Positions 1 through 9,771 are shown, numbered from the stretch's first letter. The stretch is DNA of 64,000 bases from CBFHSF01 sp965661055 (GCA_965661055.1 CBFICS010000012.1:1-64000), one strand, 5' to 3'. The notes: generated by a model not told the origin, from the sequence alone. Made by a program: numbers and translations.

Positions 1-44
1 TGATTTTTGATCCCATGATGGTGGTCCTCTTCATATTCTGCCAT
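1..44 (-). CDS. 5' end of an unidentified protein (partial)
   Basis: An ATG on the minus strand opens a frame that stays open to the window edge and begins MAEYEEDHHHGIKN. It lies 13 bases downstream of the scoB stop on the same strand, so it could be the next gene of that operon. The acidic, histidine-rich start is not enough to name a family. Only about 14 residues are visible, so the call rests on position and the open frame. Confidence 0.4.
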   Translation of the reverse strand, partial: MAEYEEDHHHGIKN

Positions 45-57
45 TTATTGTTGTTGA

Positions 58-720
58 TTACAGCTTCATTTCAGGCACATCACCTTTAACGATAAGAGTT
101 CCTTCTGTTTTACTTTGAATTTCTTCAACAGATACTCCTGGAGCTCTTTCAAGTAAAATGAATCCGTTTCCGTTTGGATCAACTTCTAATACGGCTAGGT
201 CTGTGACAATTTTTTTAACGCATTTCACTCCAGTGATTGGCAGAGAGCAGTTTTTTAATAATTTGCTTTCACCAGCACGATTGGTGTGTTGCATGGCAAC
301 AATGATGTTTTCAGCAGAAGCTACAAGGTCCATAGCACCTCCCATACCCTTCACCATTTTTCCAGGAATTTTCCAGTTGGCAATGTCACCGGTTTCAGAA
401 ACTTCCATAGCGCCTAATACGGTAAGCTGAACATGTTGTCCTCTAATCATGGCAAAGCTTGTCGCTGAATCAAAAAACGAAGCTCCTTTTAATGCGGTAA
501 TGGTTTGTTTTCCAGCATTGATTAAATCTGCGTCCTCTTCTCCTTCAATGGGGAATGGACCCATGCCTAAAATTCCATTTTCGCTTTGAAACTCTACATT
601 GATTCCTTCAGGAATAAAGTTTGCGACAAGGGTAGGAATACCAATTCCTAAATTTACAAACCAACCGTCTTGTAGTTCTTGTGCAATTCTTTGTGCTATA
701 CCGTTTTTATCTAGTGCCAT
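58..720 (-). CDS. scoB: 3-oxoacid CoA-transferase subunit B
   Basis: This is the B subunit of a two-subunit CoA-transferase of the succinyl-CoA:3-ketoacid type. The enzyme moves CoA from succinyl-CoA to acetoacetate in ketone-body and branched-chain degradation in the cytoplasm. The 220-residue length fits the family. The SENG motif with the catalytic glutamate is at residue 47, preceded by a glycine-rich NLGIGIPTLVA segment and followed by the conserved GGAMDLV region (about 128-134). Its partner, subunit A, is on the same strand but a 582-codon membrane protein gene lies between them. Substrate specificity within the family is inferred. Confidence 0.93.
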   Translation of the reverse strand: MALDKNGIAQRIAQELQDGWFVNLGIGIPTLVANFIPEGINVEFQSENGILGMGPFPIEGEEDADLINAGKQTITALKGASFFDSATSFAMIRGQHVQLTVLGAMEVSETGDIANWKIPGKMVKGMGGAMDLVASAENIIVAMQHTNRAGESKLLKNCSLPITGVKCVKKIVTDLAVLEVDPNGNGFILLERAPGVSVEEIQSKTEGTLIVKGDVPEMKL

Positions 721-732
721 GTGGTAAAAGTA

Positions 733-2481
733 CTATTTTAGTTTGTTTTGTTGATGTGAGTAAACTTCAATTTTATATTTCACATTGTACAATTCAATCT
801 TGTTAGAGTTGTGAAAGAAGAAGTCTATTTTGTCAAATGCTTCTGAAGCATTTACGGTTTGTGAAAAGGTTTCAACCACTCTTTTTCTCCCTTCCGGATA
901 AAACGGAGTTGAGTTATACCAAGACTTTTGTCCTAAGTGAGTTGTTGATGAGAAAAATATGGGTTTAGGGCTCATAGTTTCCCACGAAAAGTGGACCATA
1001 ACCTTACCCCAATCTGATTTCAAGGAATCTTTGTGCAAAGTATAAATGGGCAAATACTCCTTATGGGTATGTTCAAAGGTAATTTCCTCACGACTCTCAA
1101 GTTGCCAGTTCTTGGTTCGCAACTTCCAAAGTGCTTTTTGTGTCGCTTCATTATTCATCAGTAATACGTAACGACTTCTAAAATATTCAGAGGTTTTTTC
1201 GGTGGGCCTAATTACGTAATCGGTGGTGTAATGTGTATCTCTTTTTGCCTGAATGTTTGGCAAGTCTGGGAAGTAAATATGCTTTTGTAGCTCGTAGCTA
1301 TTGGCAATTAAATAATGAGAGGAAACGCTTGAAAATTGACTTTTGTCTTCGTGGAGTTTTTCTAAAAATTCAAAGGGAACCTGCTCGTAACTCCACCCAA
1401 TGTTTGACGAAGAATCTACATTGAATTGAAAGAGGAAAGGGAGGGTAATCAACCCCGTTGAAAGGGCTAGTAACGTTGAAAAAAATCCTACTTTTAAATT
1501 TTCCACTGCCGTGGGAACGGAAACGGCTAGGAGAAAGTACAAGGTTAGTGCTACACGGTCTTGGGGAAGGTTAATGTCAAACAAAAAGTACAGCAAAGAC
1601 AATCCTATGATACTTCCAAAAAGTGAAAATATTGCCAATGATATTTTTTTAAAATGAGTGTATTTAAAACTGTAAACAACCGTAAAAAAGGCAATGATTA
1701 ACCAAGCCACAAAAAGAGCATAGGCCCCTGTTGAACCAGACGAAAAGAAAGCCTCAGACAAGGATGGGATGGTGGTTTCAAACCAATGACCGCTTTCACC
1801 ATAATACAATTGATCATTTTGCTTGAGGTAGAAGGCGTAGTAGGTAAAAAACGAAAGGGGTAATAGTCCGAGGATAATAGTAATAAAACTGTTTTTCAAG
1901 GTAAACCGTCCTTGGGCATAGAATAACCAAATGAAGGTAAGAAGGGCGAAGGGCAAGGTATTTAGGTTAAACCCAAGACATATTATTAGCCAGAAAAATA
2001 TTTGAATGAGAACCTTCTTAGAAGGATGGTTTTGAAAAACACTTCCCAGGTATAAGGTCCAAAGTAGGGCGGTAAAAGACCAAGCATACCCTCTTGAATA
2101 GGCAAAAAACTCTATGGCAAAATGAAGTCCAAAAAGAAGGATCCACAAAAGCCAACGCGACCTTTTTAGCCTCATGGTTTTTCCTAATTTATATCCCGCA
2201 AGGGCAAAAAGAGGAAAGCTCAAGAGCGATAGCAGTCTAAGGCTAAGCATTGAGGACGGAAACACTTGGTAAAAAAACCAAGTGCCTATGGTGTTAAAAA
2301 TGTGATTGTTGGCTGACGGGTAATTGAAGAACGGAAAAATTTCACCGGAGTTGATATAGGTGAAAAACGTTGTCGCTTCGTCAAAAACCGGCGGCACTGA
2401 GGCCGCACGAATTGACAAATACACCGACCAAATAATTACAAATGACAGGTAAAGAACAAATTCTGGTTCCTTACGATTCAT
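733..2481 (-). CDS. GT-C type membrane glycosyltransferase-like protein
   Basis: A 582-residue polytopic membrane protein. The first helix is at about 8-27, followed by an external loop carrying FDEATTFF with D34-E35. This acidic pair just after the first helix is the hallmark of GT-C/GT39-like enzymes that use polyprenyl-phosphate sugars. Roughly ten further hydrophobic helices run to about residue 345, then a soluble C-terminal domain of some 220 residues follows. It probably transfers a sugar to lipid or protein on the periplasmic face; donor and acceptor cannot be read. It starts 2 bases after scoA and ends 12 bases before scoB, so it is almost certainly cotranscribed with both. A plain membrane protein of unknown function is the alternative. 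Confidence 0.7.
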   Translation of the reverse strand: MNRKEPEFVLYLSFVIIWSVYLSIRAASVPPVFDEATTFFTYINSGEIFPFFNYPSANNHIFNTIGTWFFYQVFPSSMLSLRLLSLLSFPLFALAGYKLGKTMRLKRSRWLLWILLFGLHFAIEFFAYSRGYAWSFTALLWTLYLGSVFQNHPSKKVLIQIFFWLIICLGFNLNTLPFALLTFIWLFYAQGRFTLKNSFITIILGLLPLSFFTYYAFYLKQNDQLYYGESGHWFETTIPSLSEAFFSSGSTGAYALFVAWLIIAFFTVVYSFKYTHFKKISLAIFSLFGSIIGLSLLYFLFDINLPQDRVALTLYFLLAVSVPTAVENLKVGFFSTLLALSTGLITLPFLFQFNVDSSSNIGWSYEQVPFEFLEKLHEDKSQFSSVSSHYLIANSYELQKHIYFPDLPNIQAKRDTHYTTDYVIRPTEKTSEYFRSRYVLLMNNEATQKALWKLRTKNWQLESREEITFEHTHKEYLPIYTLHKDSLKSDWGKVMVHFSWETMSPKPIFFSSTTHLGQKSWYNSTPFYPEGRKRVVETFSQTVNASEAFDKIDFFFHNSNKIELYNVKYKIEVYSHQQNKLK

Positions 2482-2483
2482 GA

Positions 2484-3182
2484 TTATTTAGACCTTACCG
2501 TTCTTTGCTCTATTCTCTTCTCGTAGTTTGAGCCTTGAAATATTCTTTGAACAAAAATTCCGGGTGTGTGAATGGTGTTTGGGTCAAGTTCACCGGCCGG
2601 AACAAGTTCTTCAACTTCAGCAACGGTTATTTTACCCGCCATGGCCATCATGGGATTAAAGTTTCTTGCAGTTCCTTTAAAAATCAGGTTTCCGGCAGTG
2701 TCTCCTTTCCAAGCCTTCACAAAGGCAAATTCGGCATCAAAGGCATGCTCTAAAATATGAGGTTTACCGTTAAACTCTCTTACTTCCTTGCCTTCACCTA
2801 CTTCGGTTCCGTAACCTGCCGGAGTGAAAAACGCAGGAATTCCGGCGCCAGCAGCACGACATCTTTCGGCTAAAGTTCCTTGTGGAACTAAGTCTACTTC
2901 TAGTTCGCCGCTCAACATTTGGCGTTCAAATTCGTCGTTTTCACCTACATAACTAGAAATCATTTTTTTGATTTGTCTGGTTTGTAGTAAAAGTCCAAGA
3001 CCAAAGTCATCAACCCCTGCATTGTTAGAAATACAAGTAAGTCCTTTTACGCCAGCCTCTCTAATGGCAGAAATAGAATTTTCTGGAATTCCACATAGGC
3101 CGAAACCACCTACCATAATGGTCATATCATCAGATAATCCTTCCAGTGCTTCTTTTGAGTTATTAACCACTTTATTTATCAT
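2484..3182 (-). CDS. scoA: 3-oxoacid CoA-transferase subunit A
   Basis: The A subunit of the CoA-transferase whose B subunit is at 58-720. The 232-residue protein has the N-terminal GGFGLCGIPENSI CoA-transferase signature (about residues 25-37) and the FTPAGYGTEV and GTARNFNP segments typical of the family. It would work as a heterotetramer with ScoB in acetoacetate activation. It lies 17 bases after the PBP1A gene on the same strand and 2 bases before the GT-C gene. The ATG at 3182 directly precedes the conserved N-terminal sequence. Confidence 0.93.
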   Translation of the reverse strand: MINKVVNNSKEALEGLSDDMTIMVGGFGLCGIPENSISAIREAGVKGLTCISNNAGVDDFGLGLLLQTRQIKKMISSYVGENDEFERQMLSGELEVDLVPQGTLAERCRAAGAGIPAFFTPAGYGTEVGEGKEVREFNGKPHILEHAFDAEFAFVKAWKGDTAGNLIFKGTARNFNPMMAMAGKITVAEVEELVPAGELDPNTIHTPGIFVQRIFQGSNYEKRIEQRTVRSK

Positions 3183-3199
3183 CTCTAATCTTTTTTCTT

Positions 3200-5500
3200 T
3201 TAAAATTCTGCATCTTGATCATTTCCATCTAAACCGTTTGACCTTTGTCTAGCGTTGTAGATATTACAGTTCAATTCTATTGACAGAGGGTTTTCTGGTC
3301 TTTCAAACGGATCTTTTGAGACCCCCACCTTTTCATCTGCGTAACATTTTTTCATGTACAAGGCCCAGATAGGTAAGGCAGTAGTAGCTCCTTGCCCATA
3401 ATAGGTAGCTCCAAAATGAGCCGATCTATCTTCACAACCCGTCCAAACTCCTGTAATAAGGTTGGGCACCATTCCCATAAACCAACCATCGGCATTGTTT
3501 TGGGTAGTTCCAGTTTTACCACAGATTTCGTTTTCAAAGGCATATGGAAATCCGGTTACTACATCGTTAGAATACTTACCTCCTTTTGAACGAAGTCTTG
3601 TGCCGGTTCCCCCTTCAGTAACGCCCCTTAAAAGATCAACCACCACGTAGGCATCTTCTTCACTCATAACCTCCCGCGTAAGCGGCGAAAACTCTTCTAA
3701 AATAATTCCGTTATTATCCTCAATACGGGTAATCATGATGGGTTCGGTATAAATCCCTTTGTTGGCAAATGTGGTGTACGTTCCTACCATTTCATAAACC
3801 GAAAGGTCAACGGTACCAAGGGCAATAGAGGGTACTTCTGGAATTTCTGATTGAACACCCATTGACTCGGCAAGACGTTTAACGGCTATGGGGCCAGTTT
3901 GCTTCATCAGGTAGGTTGTGATGGTGTTCATGGAATTTGCCAGACCATATTTTAAGGTGACTTGTCCACCATATTTGTCATCAGAGTTTTTGGGACACCA
4001 ATTTTCTTGTAAGCCCCACTGTCCTTTTTCAATACAGGTTAAAATATTGGGCACTTCTAGGCAAGGTGAATAGTGTTTTTGTTTTATGGCCGTTGCGTAA
4101 ACGAAGGGTTTAAATGTTGAACCTACTTGTCTTTTGCCTTGTTTAACATGGTCATATTTAAAGTACTTGTAATCAACACCGCCCACCCAAGCTTTGACAA
4201 AACCTGTTTGGGGCTCTACACTCATCAATCCAGCTTGATAGAAAAATTTGTAATAACGAATACTATCCATTGGGGTCATTGTGGTATCAAGGTCACCCTT
4301 CCATGAAAAAACGGTCATTTTTCTAGGTGTGTTAAAAACTAGTTCTATGGAGTCTTTTGACATTCCACTTTTTTTCAAAGACTTATAGAGTTGTGACCTT
4401 CTTTTGGCTTGGTTTAAAATGTTGGCAACCTCGTCTTTTGTTACATTGTGAAAAGGTGCGGTTGAACGATTTTTTTCCATTTTGTAAAACACCCTCTGAA
4501 GGTTAGAAAGGTGCTCTTTTACTGATTCTTCAGCATACTGCTGCATTCTAGCATCTATGGTGGTGTAAATTTTTAAACCGTCAGTGTAAAGGTTGTATTT
4601 TTCACCATTGGGTTTTGGGTGTTCATTAATCCAATCGGCCATATAAGCTCTAAGATACTCTCTAAAATAGGGCGCTAAACCGTCGTTATGAGAACTTCTT
4701 CTAAAATTAATTTCTAGAGGTATCTCTCGTAATGAATCTCTTTCGGCTTCAGTAATTAAGCCATTTCTATACATTTGGCCAAAAACCACATTTCTCCTTT
4801 TTAAGGCATTCTCAGGAAACCTTTTCGGGTTGTATAGGTATGGGTTTTTTACCATTCCTACTAATACGGCACTTTCGTGGATTTTTAAGCTGTCGGGTGA
4901 CACGCCAAAATAGGTTTTTGCAGCAGAGTTAATACCTACCGCATCATAAATAAAATCAACTTGGTTGAGGTAAAGAACAATGATTTCTTCTTTGGTATAT
5001 CTCTTTTCAAGGCGTGTGGCTACAATCCACTCACCAAATTTTTGAAAGATTCTTTCGGTCAATGAAACATTTTCAAAATCATCGGTCCAAAGTTGCTTGG
5101 CCAACTGCTGCGTCAAGGTAGATCCCCCTCCGCTTTTTCCCATGTTGACAACGGCCCTAACCAAAGCTTTAAAATCTATTCCCGAGTGGTCAAAAAACCT
5201 TTCGTCTTCTGTAGCTACAAGGATTTTTGGCAGATAGGGGTCTAAATCTTTAAATTCTGCGTGCGTTCTATTTTCCTTAAAAAAAGTTCCGATTAGCTCA
5301 CCATCGCTAGAAACAATTTGAGAAGCTAAAAAGCTTTTGGGGTTGGCTATGTCTTCGGTAGAAGGCAATGGGTAAAACACCTCTGCCCAGGTTAAGAATA
5401 AAATAGAACCTAAGGCCAGTGGAGGCAACATGGCTAAAATCCAAAAGTACTTTACATACTTTCTAAAAACGTTGTCTTTGGGTTTCTTATCATTACTCAT
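3200..5500 (-). CDS. mrcA: Penicillin-binding protein 1A (bifunctional peptidoglycan synthase)
   Basis: A 766-residue class A penicillin-binding protein that polymerises and crosslinks peptidoglycan on the periplasmic face. One N-terminal membrane anchor lies at about 18-38. The GT51 glycosyltransferase domain has EDERFFDHSG with the catalytic glutamate at 98 and GGSTLTQQLAKQ at 125-136. The transpeptidase domain has STFK (461-464), SMN (523-525) and KTGT (662-665), so both activities look intact. Its start overlaps the end of gldH by 8 bases. This ricT-gldH-PBP1A order is, to my knowledge, common in Flavobacteriia and suggests shared transcription. Confidence 0.95.
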   Translation of the reverse strand: MSNDKKPKDNVFRKYVKYFWILAMLPPLALGSILFLTWAEVFYPLPSTEDIANPKSFLASQIVSSDGELIGTFFKENRTHAEFKDLDPYLPKILVATEDERFFDHSGIDFKALVRAVVNMGKSGGGSTLTQQLAKQLWTDDFENVSLTERIFQKFGEWIVATRLEKRYTKEEIIVLYLNQVDFIYDAVGINSAAKTYFGVSPDSLKIHESAVLVGMVKNPYLYNPKRFPENALKRRNVVFGQMYRNGLITEAERDSLREIPLEINFRRSSHNDGLAPYFREYLRAYMADWINEHPKPNGEKYNLYTDGLKIYTTIDARMQQYAEESVKEHLSNLQRVFYKMEKNRSTAPFHNVTKDEVANILNQAKRRSQLYKSLKKSGMSKDSIELVFNTPRKMTVFSWKGDLDTTMTPMDSIRYYKFFYQAGLMSVEPQTGFVKAWVGGVDYKYFKYDHVKQGKRQVGSTFKPFVYATAIKQKHYSPCLEVPNILTCIEKGQWGLQENWCPKNSDDKYGGQVTLKYGLANSMNTITTYLMKQTGPIAVKRLAESMGVQSEIPEVPSIALGTVDLSVYEMVGTYTTFANKGIYTEPIMITRIEDNNGIILEEFSPLTREVMSEEDAYVVVDLLRGVTEGGTGTRLRSKGGKYSNDVVTGFPYAFENEICGKTGTTQNNADGWFMGMVPNLITGVWTGCEDRSAHFGATYYGQGATTALPIWALYMKKCYADEKVGVSKDPFERPENPLSIELNCNIYNARQRSNGLDGNDQDAEF

Positions 5501-5966
5501 GCTCAGGAGTTTGTTCTAGTGATAATCCCAAAGATAAAATACCTGGAAGGTTTTCATCTCTCATTCCTTGTTGAAAGGTGAAAGTGAATTCTCCGGGATG
5601 ATTGAGTTGCAATGTTTTTCTTGCAAAAGGGTATTTCATTGTTTTTACCTCACCCATGCCTTTGCCAACCCATGCGCCAGAAGGGTTAGCCAAAGTATAG
5701 TTTACTGTGTCGGTATATTCAATTCCATCACTAGATGAAATGGTTCTAAACAAATACAGGTTAGAATAAGGGTAGTCATCATTATGTCTAAGCTCTACGC
5801 CAACCATAAAAGGTCTAGAAATGTCTTCTACTTTAACCTTAAATTCAACAATACTATCTTGATTCCACTGGGTAGACTTAAAGTCTACATATTCTTGATA
5901 ATAGGCATCATGACTGCATGAAAATAAAAGTCCTGACAAAAAAAGTAAAAGAAAATTACGCATCAT
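5493..5966 (-). CDS. gldH: Gliding motility lipoprotein GldH
   Basis: A 157-residue lipoprotein: a short signal peptide ends in the lipobox LLFSC with the lipidated cysteine at 17. The body is a single beta-rich domain with the GldH pattern, including the central NPSGAWVGKGMGEV segment and HPGEFTFTFQQGMRDENLPGI near the C-terminus. GldH is required for gliding and for type IX secretion in Flavobacterium johnsoniae. It overlaps ricT upstream by 11 bases and PBP1A downstream by 8 bases, so translation is probably coupled. Of the two adjacent ATG codons I took the first (5966). Confidence 0.92.
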   Translation of the reverse strand: MMRNFLLLFLSGLLFSCSHDAYYQEYVDFKSTQWNQDSIVEFKVKVEDISRPFMVGVELRHNDDYPYSNLYLFRTISSSDGIEYTDTVNYTLANPSGAWVGKGMGEVKTMKYPFARKTLQLNHPGEFTFTFQQGMRDENLPGILSLGLSLEQTPEHE

Positions 5967-7296
5967 TGTTGCCTTTATTTCTGTTCCTGCTTTTAAAGTT
6001 TCTGTTGGGTCTAGGTTTTTTAGGCCCTTTATTTTCTCCTTCTTGTTGTCCTTGCGGATTGCTTTGGTTTCTTGGGCCTTTTCCTCTAGGTCTTCTCGGT
6101 TTGTTTTGACTCGGGTTATTGGCCTTGCCTTCTTGAGTTTTGCTCTCTACGGGCTGTGTTTGTTTTTTCTGATTATTAGGCCTACCCTTAGGTCTCCTCT
6201 TTGAGTTAGACTGTTTAGGTCTGTCAAAACGCGTTAAGCTATCCTGACCTACAACGTTGTCAAAATCAGGAATCTCAATTTCTTCATTCGCCAAGATTTC
6301 AAGGCTTACCGGCTTTTCTCCTTTTTTGTTTTGCTCAACAATTTCTACTACTGATTCAACGTCTAATTGAACCCAAGTCATGGGCTGGTCCTTGTAAGAA
6401 TACCACATGACTTTTTTGAAGATGTCCATCTTCTGATAAAAGGCAAGACCCTTTTCAGTTTGAAGTGCAGTATTGGTGTCAGGAAAAGCTTTTAATGCTT
6501 CAACATAGCTATCAAGTTCGTAGTTTAAACAGCACTTTAGCTTACCACATTGGCCAGCAAGTTTTTGAGGATTTAAACTAAGCTGTTGATATCTAGCGGC
6601 AGCTGTGTTAACAGATCTAAAATCAGTCAACCACGTTGAGCAACACAACTCTCTGCCACAACTTCCAAGTCCACCTAGTCTTGCTGCTTCTTGACGTGCG
6701 CCAATTTGCTTCATTTCAATTCGTGTAGAAAAGGCAGAAGCCAGGTCTTTAATAAGCTGTCTAAAATCTACGCGATCTTCGGCAGTATAGTAGAAAATGG
6801 CTTTTGCTCCATCTCCTTGATATTCTACATCACTGATTTTCATTTGAAGCCCGAACCTCAATGCAATTTCTCTCGAACGCATCATAGTTTCTTGCTCCTT
6901 ATCTCTAAATTCTTGCCACTTATCTATATCTCTTTGAGAGGCTTTTCTGTAGATCTTTTTTTCATTTTCTGGGATGATCTTAAATCCCTTTTTCTTCATT
7001 TGAAGGCGTACTAAATCACCAATGATTGTTACAGTACCAATATCGTGCCCGGGGCTCGACTCAACGGCTATTATATCTCCCACTTGCATGGGAAGTTCAT
7101 TCACGTTTTTATAAAAGTCTTTCCTTCCGTTTTTAAAGAGGACTTCCACCCAATCAAAGGTGTCATGTCCTGTGGGTTGTTCAATATCTGTTAACCAATC
7201 AAAAACAGTTAACTTATTGCAACCACCTGTTCCGCACGAACCGTTACTTTTGCAACCATTAGGTACACCACCAGTAGAACAACTACTGCATCCCAT
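5956..7296 (-). CDS. ricT: PSP1 domain protein, RicT/YaaT-like
   Basis: A 446-residue protein with a PSP1 C-terminal-type domain at about 95-270, including GSCGRELCCSTWL and KLKCCLNYELDSY, which carry the conserved cysteine pairs. The first 26 residues hold six further cysteines (CSSC, C15, C21, C26). The last about 75 residues are a basic, Pro/Asn/Gln-rich low-complexity tail. In Bacillus, RicT belongs to an Fe-S complex acting on RNA maturation and development; a role in this lineage is not established. It heads the gldH-PBP1A run and is divergent from porZ. Confidence 0.85.
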   Translation of the reverse strand: MGCSSCSTGGVPNGCKSNGSCGTGGCNKLTVFDWLTDIEQPTGHDTFDWVEVLFKNGRKDFYKNVNELPMQVGDIIAVESSPGHDIGTVTIIGDLVRLQMKKKGFKIIPENEKKIYRKASQRDIDKWQEFRDKEQETMMRSREIALRFGLQMKISDVEYQGDGAKAIFYYTAEDRVDFRQLIKDLASAFSTRIEMKQIGARQEAARLGGLGSCGRELCCSTWLTDFRSVNTAAARYQQLSLNPQKLAGQCGKLKCCLNYELDSYVEALKAFPDTNTALQTEKGLAFYQKMDIFKKVMWYSYKDQPMTWVQLDVESVVEIVEQNKKGEKPVSLEILANEEIEIPDFDNVVGQDSLTRFDRPKQSNSKRRPKGRPNNQKKQTQPVESKTQEGKANNPSQNKPRRPRGKGPRNQSNPQGQQEGENKGPKKPRPNRNFKSRNRNKGNNDA

Positions 7297-7400
7297 ACTT
7301 TTTGGTTTTGCGGTTTAATATTGCAAAATAACACAATTGTATGACGTATTTACGATTAGTGACCCAATTTCTTTTTCAAATAAAAATTGTGATAATCTGC

Positions 7401-7430
7401 TTGCTACGTCAATTCAACAAATACGTTTTG
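7401..7430 (+). promoter_or_regulatory. Possible promoter for porZ
   Basis: A TTG (7401-7403) followed after 18 bases by TACGTTTTG (7422-7430) resembles the Bacteroidota promoter, with one extra base in the TAnnTTTG box. It lies 39 bases before the porZ ATG in the divergent gap with ricT. The match is imperfect. Confidence 0.35.
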
Positions 7431-7469
7431 TAATTTGCCAACGTTACATTGTTGTCAAATCTTGTTTTA

Positions 7470-9770
7470 ATGAAAAGACTTCTACTACTTTTATTTGTCA
7501 TGCCTCTTTTGACCCTAGGTCAAAATGTAACGTCTTATGGTATTTGGCTTGATTACCTCTCTTATGCCAATACGGTTGGAGTTGCTGAGAACGGCAGGTA
7601 TGTATACACTGCCGGAGAAAAGGGTGTTTTCATCGTAGACAAAGAAGAAGAGTCTATCACCAAAAAATCTAAGCTCAATGGGTTGTCTGACATTAATGTT
7701 ACCGCCATTGAATATGCCAAAAGCGTTGGGGTTTTGGTGATTGGTTATAGCAATGGTAATATAGATTTGTTAAGTGAAGGTGGAAATGTTACCAATCTAA
7801 GTGATATCAAAAGGTCTACTAAAAACGCAGGACTCAAAAACATCAATTCAATTTATATCATTGATGAGTTTGCCTATGTATGTTTAGATTTTGGAATAGT
7901 AAAAATTGATTTAAAGCGATTAATTGTATTAGAAACTTGGTTGGTAGGTGATCAAGGAACCCCAACAAGTGTAAAACAAGTAGCCTTTAATGAGCCAGAA
8001 AACAGATGGTATCTAGTAGATGATGATGGCGTAAAATCTGCCTCGGCCAATAGCCCATTGATATTTTACGGGTCCTGGACCACTACTCAAAGCCTTCCAC
8101 CAGGAGTTTACAATAAAGTGGCCAGTGCCAACGGAAGGGTTATGGTGAATTGGCAAAACCCAATTAACGATGAGGATTCTATTTATGTTTATGAATCTGG
8201 ATCGTGGTCTCACTTCGGACAAAAAGCGCAGGGTAGAACTTATCAGATTAAAGGAAACAAAAAGGAATTCATCATTACAACTGGGTTTAATGTACAAGTT
8301 TATAATGAAAACCTTGGTCTTAGGCTAAACATCAGTAATGCTTTGTTTACTCCAGGAAAATTCTTCCCTAAAACAGCCGCTTTAGATCCAGACGGAACCA
8401 CCCTTTATATTTCTGATTTCACCTATGGAATGTATAGGGTTAGAAACGGATTAGGCGTAAAAAACTTTGTTCCGGATGGGCCAGCCTCTAATAACCCCTA
8501 TTCATTAAGAGTAATTGACGAAGCATTGTATGTGGTAAGAGGATCAATCAATGAGGTGTGGGCTCCACAATTCTACTTTGAGGGAATTTATAAGTACTCA
8601 AACTTTGCTTGGAGTCATTTAACATCAACAGACCTTGGTGATTCAAGAGACCTGTTAGACCTTGTAGGCGTTAATAACAAAGTGTATGCTGCTTCTTGGG
8701 GGAAAGGTCTTGTAGAAATAGAAAACAACCAATATGTTGCTACCTATGACGATTCTAATTCTGACGGTAAAATTCAAAGCGTAGGAGGTACAGGAAATGA
8801 TTTTAGAATTGGAGGTTTGGCAGTTGATAATGACGGCACCCTTTGGTTTACCAATGCTCTTGTAAACAACAACCTATGTTCACTTTCTCCTGATGGGGTG
8901 TTTTCTAATTACACGTTAGGTTCTTTAGGAGGTTTTCAAACCAGTATAAAAGACATTGACATTGACGACAACGGAAACATTTTTTTACAACCCAGAAATG
9001 GTGGGGTTATTGGATTTAGAATAAATAACGGTCAGCCGCAAGTTGCTTCCCTTAAACAAGGAGAGGGCAGCGGTAACCTTCCATCAAATGGAGTTTTGAG
9101 TTTTGCCGTTGACAAGGATGGTGAACTTTGGATAGGTACAGATGAAGGGCTGGTGGTTCAATATGATACTGAGGCTATGTTTTCGGGTGGGGCAAACTCT
9201 GATGCGCAACCCATTATCTTTAAAGAAGAAGGGGTGAATCAAAAGTTACTGGGTATTGAGGCCGTAACAGATATTGCCATAGACGGAGCCAATAACAAGT
9301 GGTTTGGAACCGCTCGTGCCGGTGTTTTTTATACCTCAGAAAATGGTCGTGAAACCATTTACAGGTTTACCGCAGAAAACTCTCCACTTCTTTCTAATAC
9401 GATTTTAGACATTGAGATTGATCCCATTTCTGGGGAGGTGTTTTTTGCCACCCCTGAAGGAATAATCTCTTACCGTGGGCAAGCTACGGAAGGTTTTGAA
9501 GAATACACCGATGTCTATGCATACCCGAATCCTGTTGAGCCAGGCTATGAAGGTCCGATTGCTATCAAAGGATTGGTGACCAATGCAAGAGTAAAAATCA
9601 CAGATTTAGAAGGTAACATTGTTTCAGAAATGGTCGCCAATGGAGGGCAAGCCATTTGGGACGGAAGAACGTTAGACGGCCAATTGGCGGCCTCTGGTGT
9701 TTACATGGCTTACTGCACCAATGATGATGGATCAAAGACTCATGTTACCAAAATTTTAGTGGTTCGTTAG
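7470..9770 (+). CDS. porZ: PorZ-like T9SS surface protein (beta-propellers plus sorting domain)
   Basis: A 766-residue secreted protein. The signal peptide MKRLLLLLFVMPLLTLGQ is followed by two beta-propeller regions (about 25-660) built of two-component-regulator-type blades such as DNDGTLWFTN and DKDGELWIGTDEGLV. The end is a T9SS-type C-terminal domain that begins VYAYPNPVEPG. Length and layout match PorZ, a member of the cell-surface attachment complex that anchors T9SS cargo to anionic lipopolysaccharide in Porphyromonas gingivalis. An in-frame TTG at 7449 would only add seven residues before the signal peptide, so I chose the ATG. recO follows after 1 base. Another propeller T9SS cargo is the alternative. 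Confidence 0.85.
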   Translation: MKRLLLLLFVMPLLTLGQNVTSYGIWLDYLSYANTVGVAENGRYVYTAGEKGVFIVDKEEESITKKSKLNGLSDINVTAIEYAKSVGVLVIGYSNGNIDLLSEGGNVTNLSDIKRSTKNAGLKNINSIYIIDEFAYVCLDFGIVKIDLKRLIVLETWLVGDQGTPTSVKQVAFNEPENRWYLVDDDGVKSASANSPLIFYGSWTTTQSLPPGVYNKVASANGRVMVNWQNPINDEDSIYVYESGSWSHFGQKAQGRTYQIKGNKKEFIITTGFNVQVYNENLGLRLNISNALFTPGKFFPKTAALDPDGTTLYISDFTYGMYRVRNGLGVKNFVPDGPASNNPYSLRVIDEALYVVRGSINEVWAPQFYFEGIYKYSNFAWSHLTSTDLGDSRDLLDLVGVNNKVYAASWGKGLVEIENNQYVATYDDSNSDGKIQSVGGTGNDFRIGGLAVDNDGTLWFTNALVNNNLCSLSPDGVFSNYTLGSLGGFQTSIKDIDIDDNGNIFLQPRNGGVIGFRINNGQPQVASLKQGEGSGNLPSNGVLSFAVDKDGELWIGTDEGLVVQYDTEAMFSGGANSDAQPIIFKEEGVNQKLLGIEAVTDIAIDGANNKWFGTARAGVFYTSENGRETIYRFTAENSPLLSNTILDIEIDPISGEVFFATPEGIISYRGQATEGFEEYTDVYAYPNPVEPGYEGPIAIKGLVTNARVKITDLEGNIVSEMVANGGQAIWDGRTLDGQLAASGVYMAYCTNDDGSKTHVTKILVVR

Positions 9771-9771
9771 C

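Noticed and set aside
2535..3252. Plus-strand frames of 70-95 codons inside scoA.
   Set aside because: They are antisense to a conserved enzyme, have no promoter box and no recognisable domain.
7449..7469. TTG start of porZ seven codons upstream of the ATG.
   Set aside because: The ATG at 7470 begins a clean signal peptide; the extension only adds residues before it. Likewise for TTG/GTG extensions of the RidA-like, ileS, M28, rnr, msrA and fabH genes.
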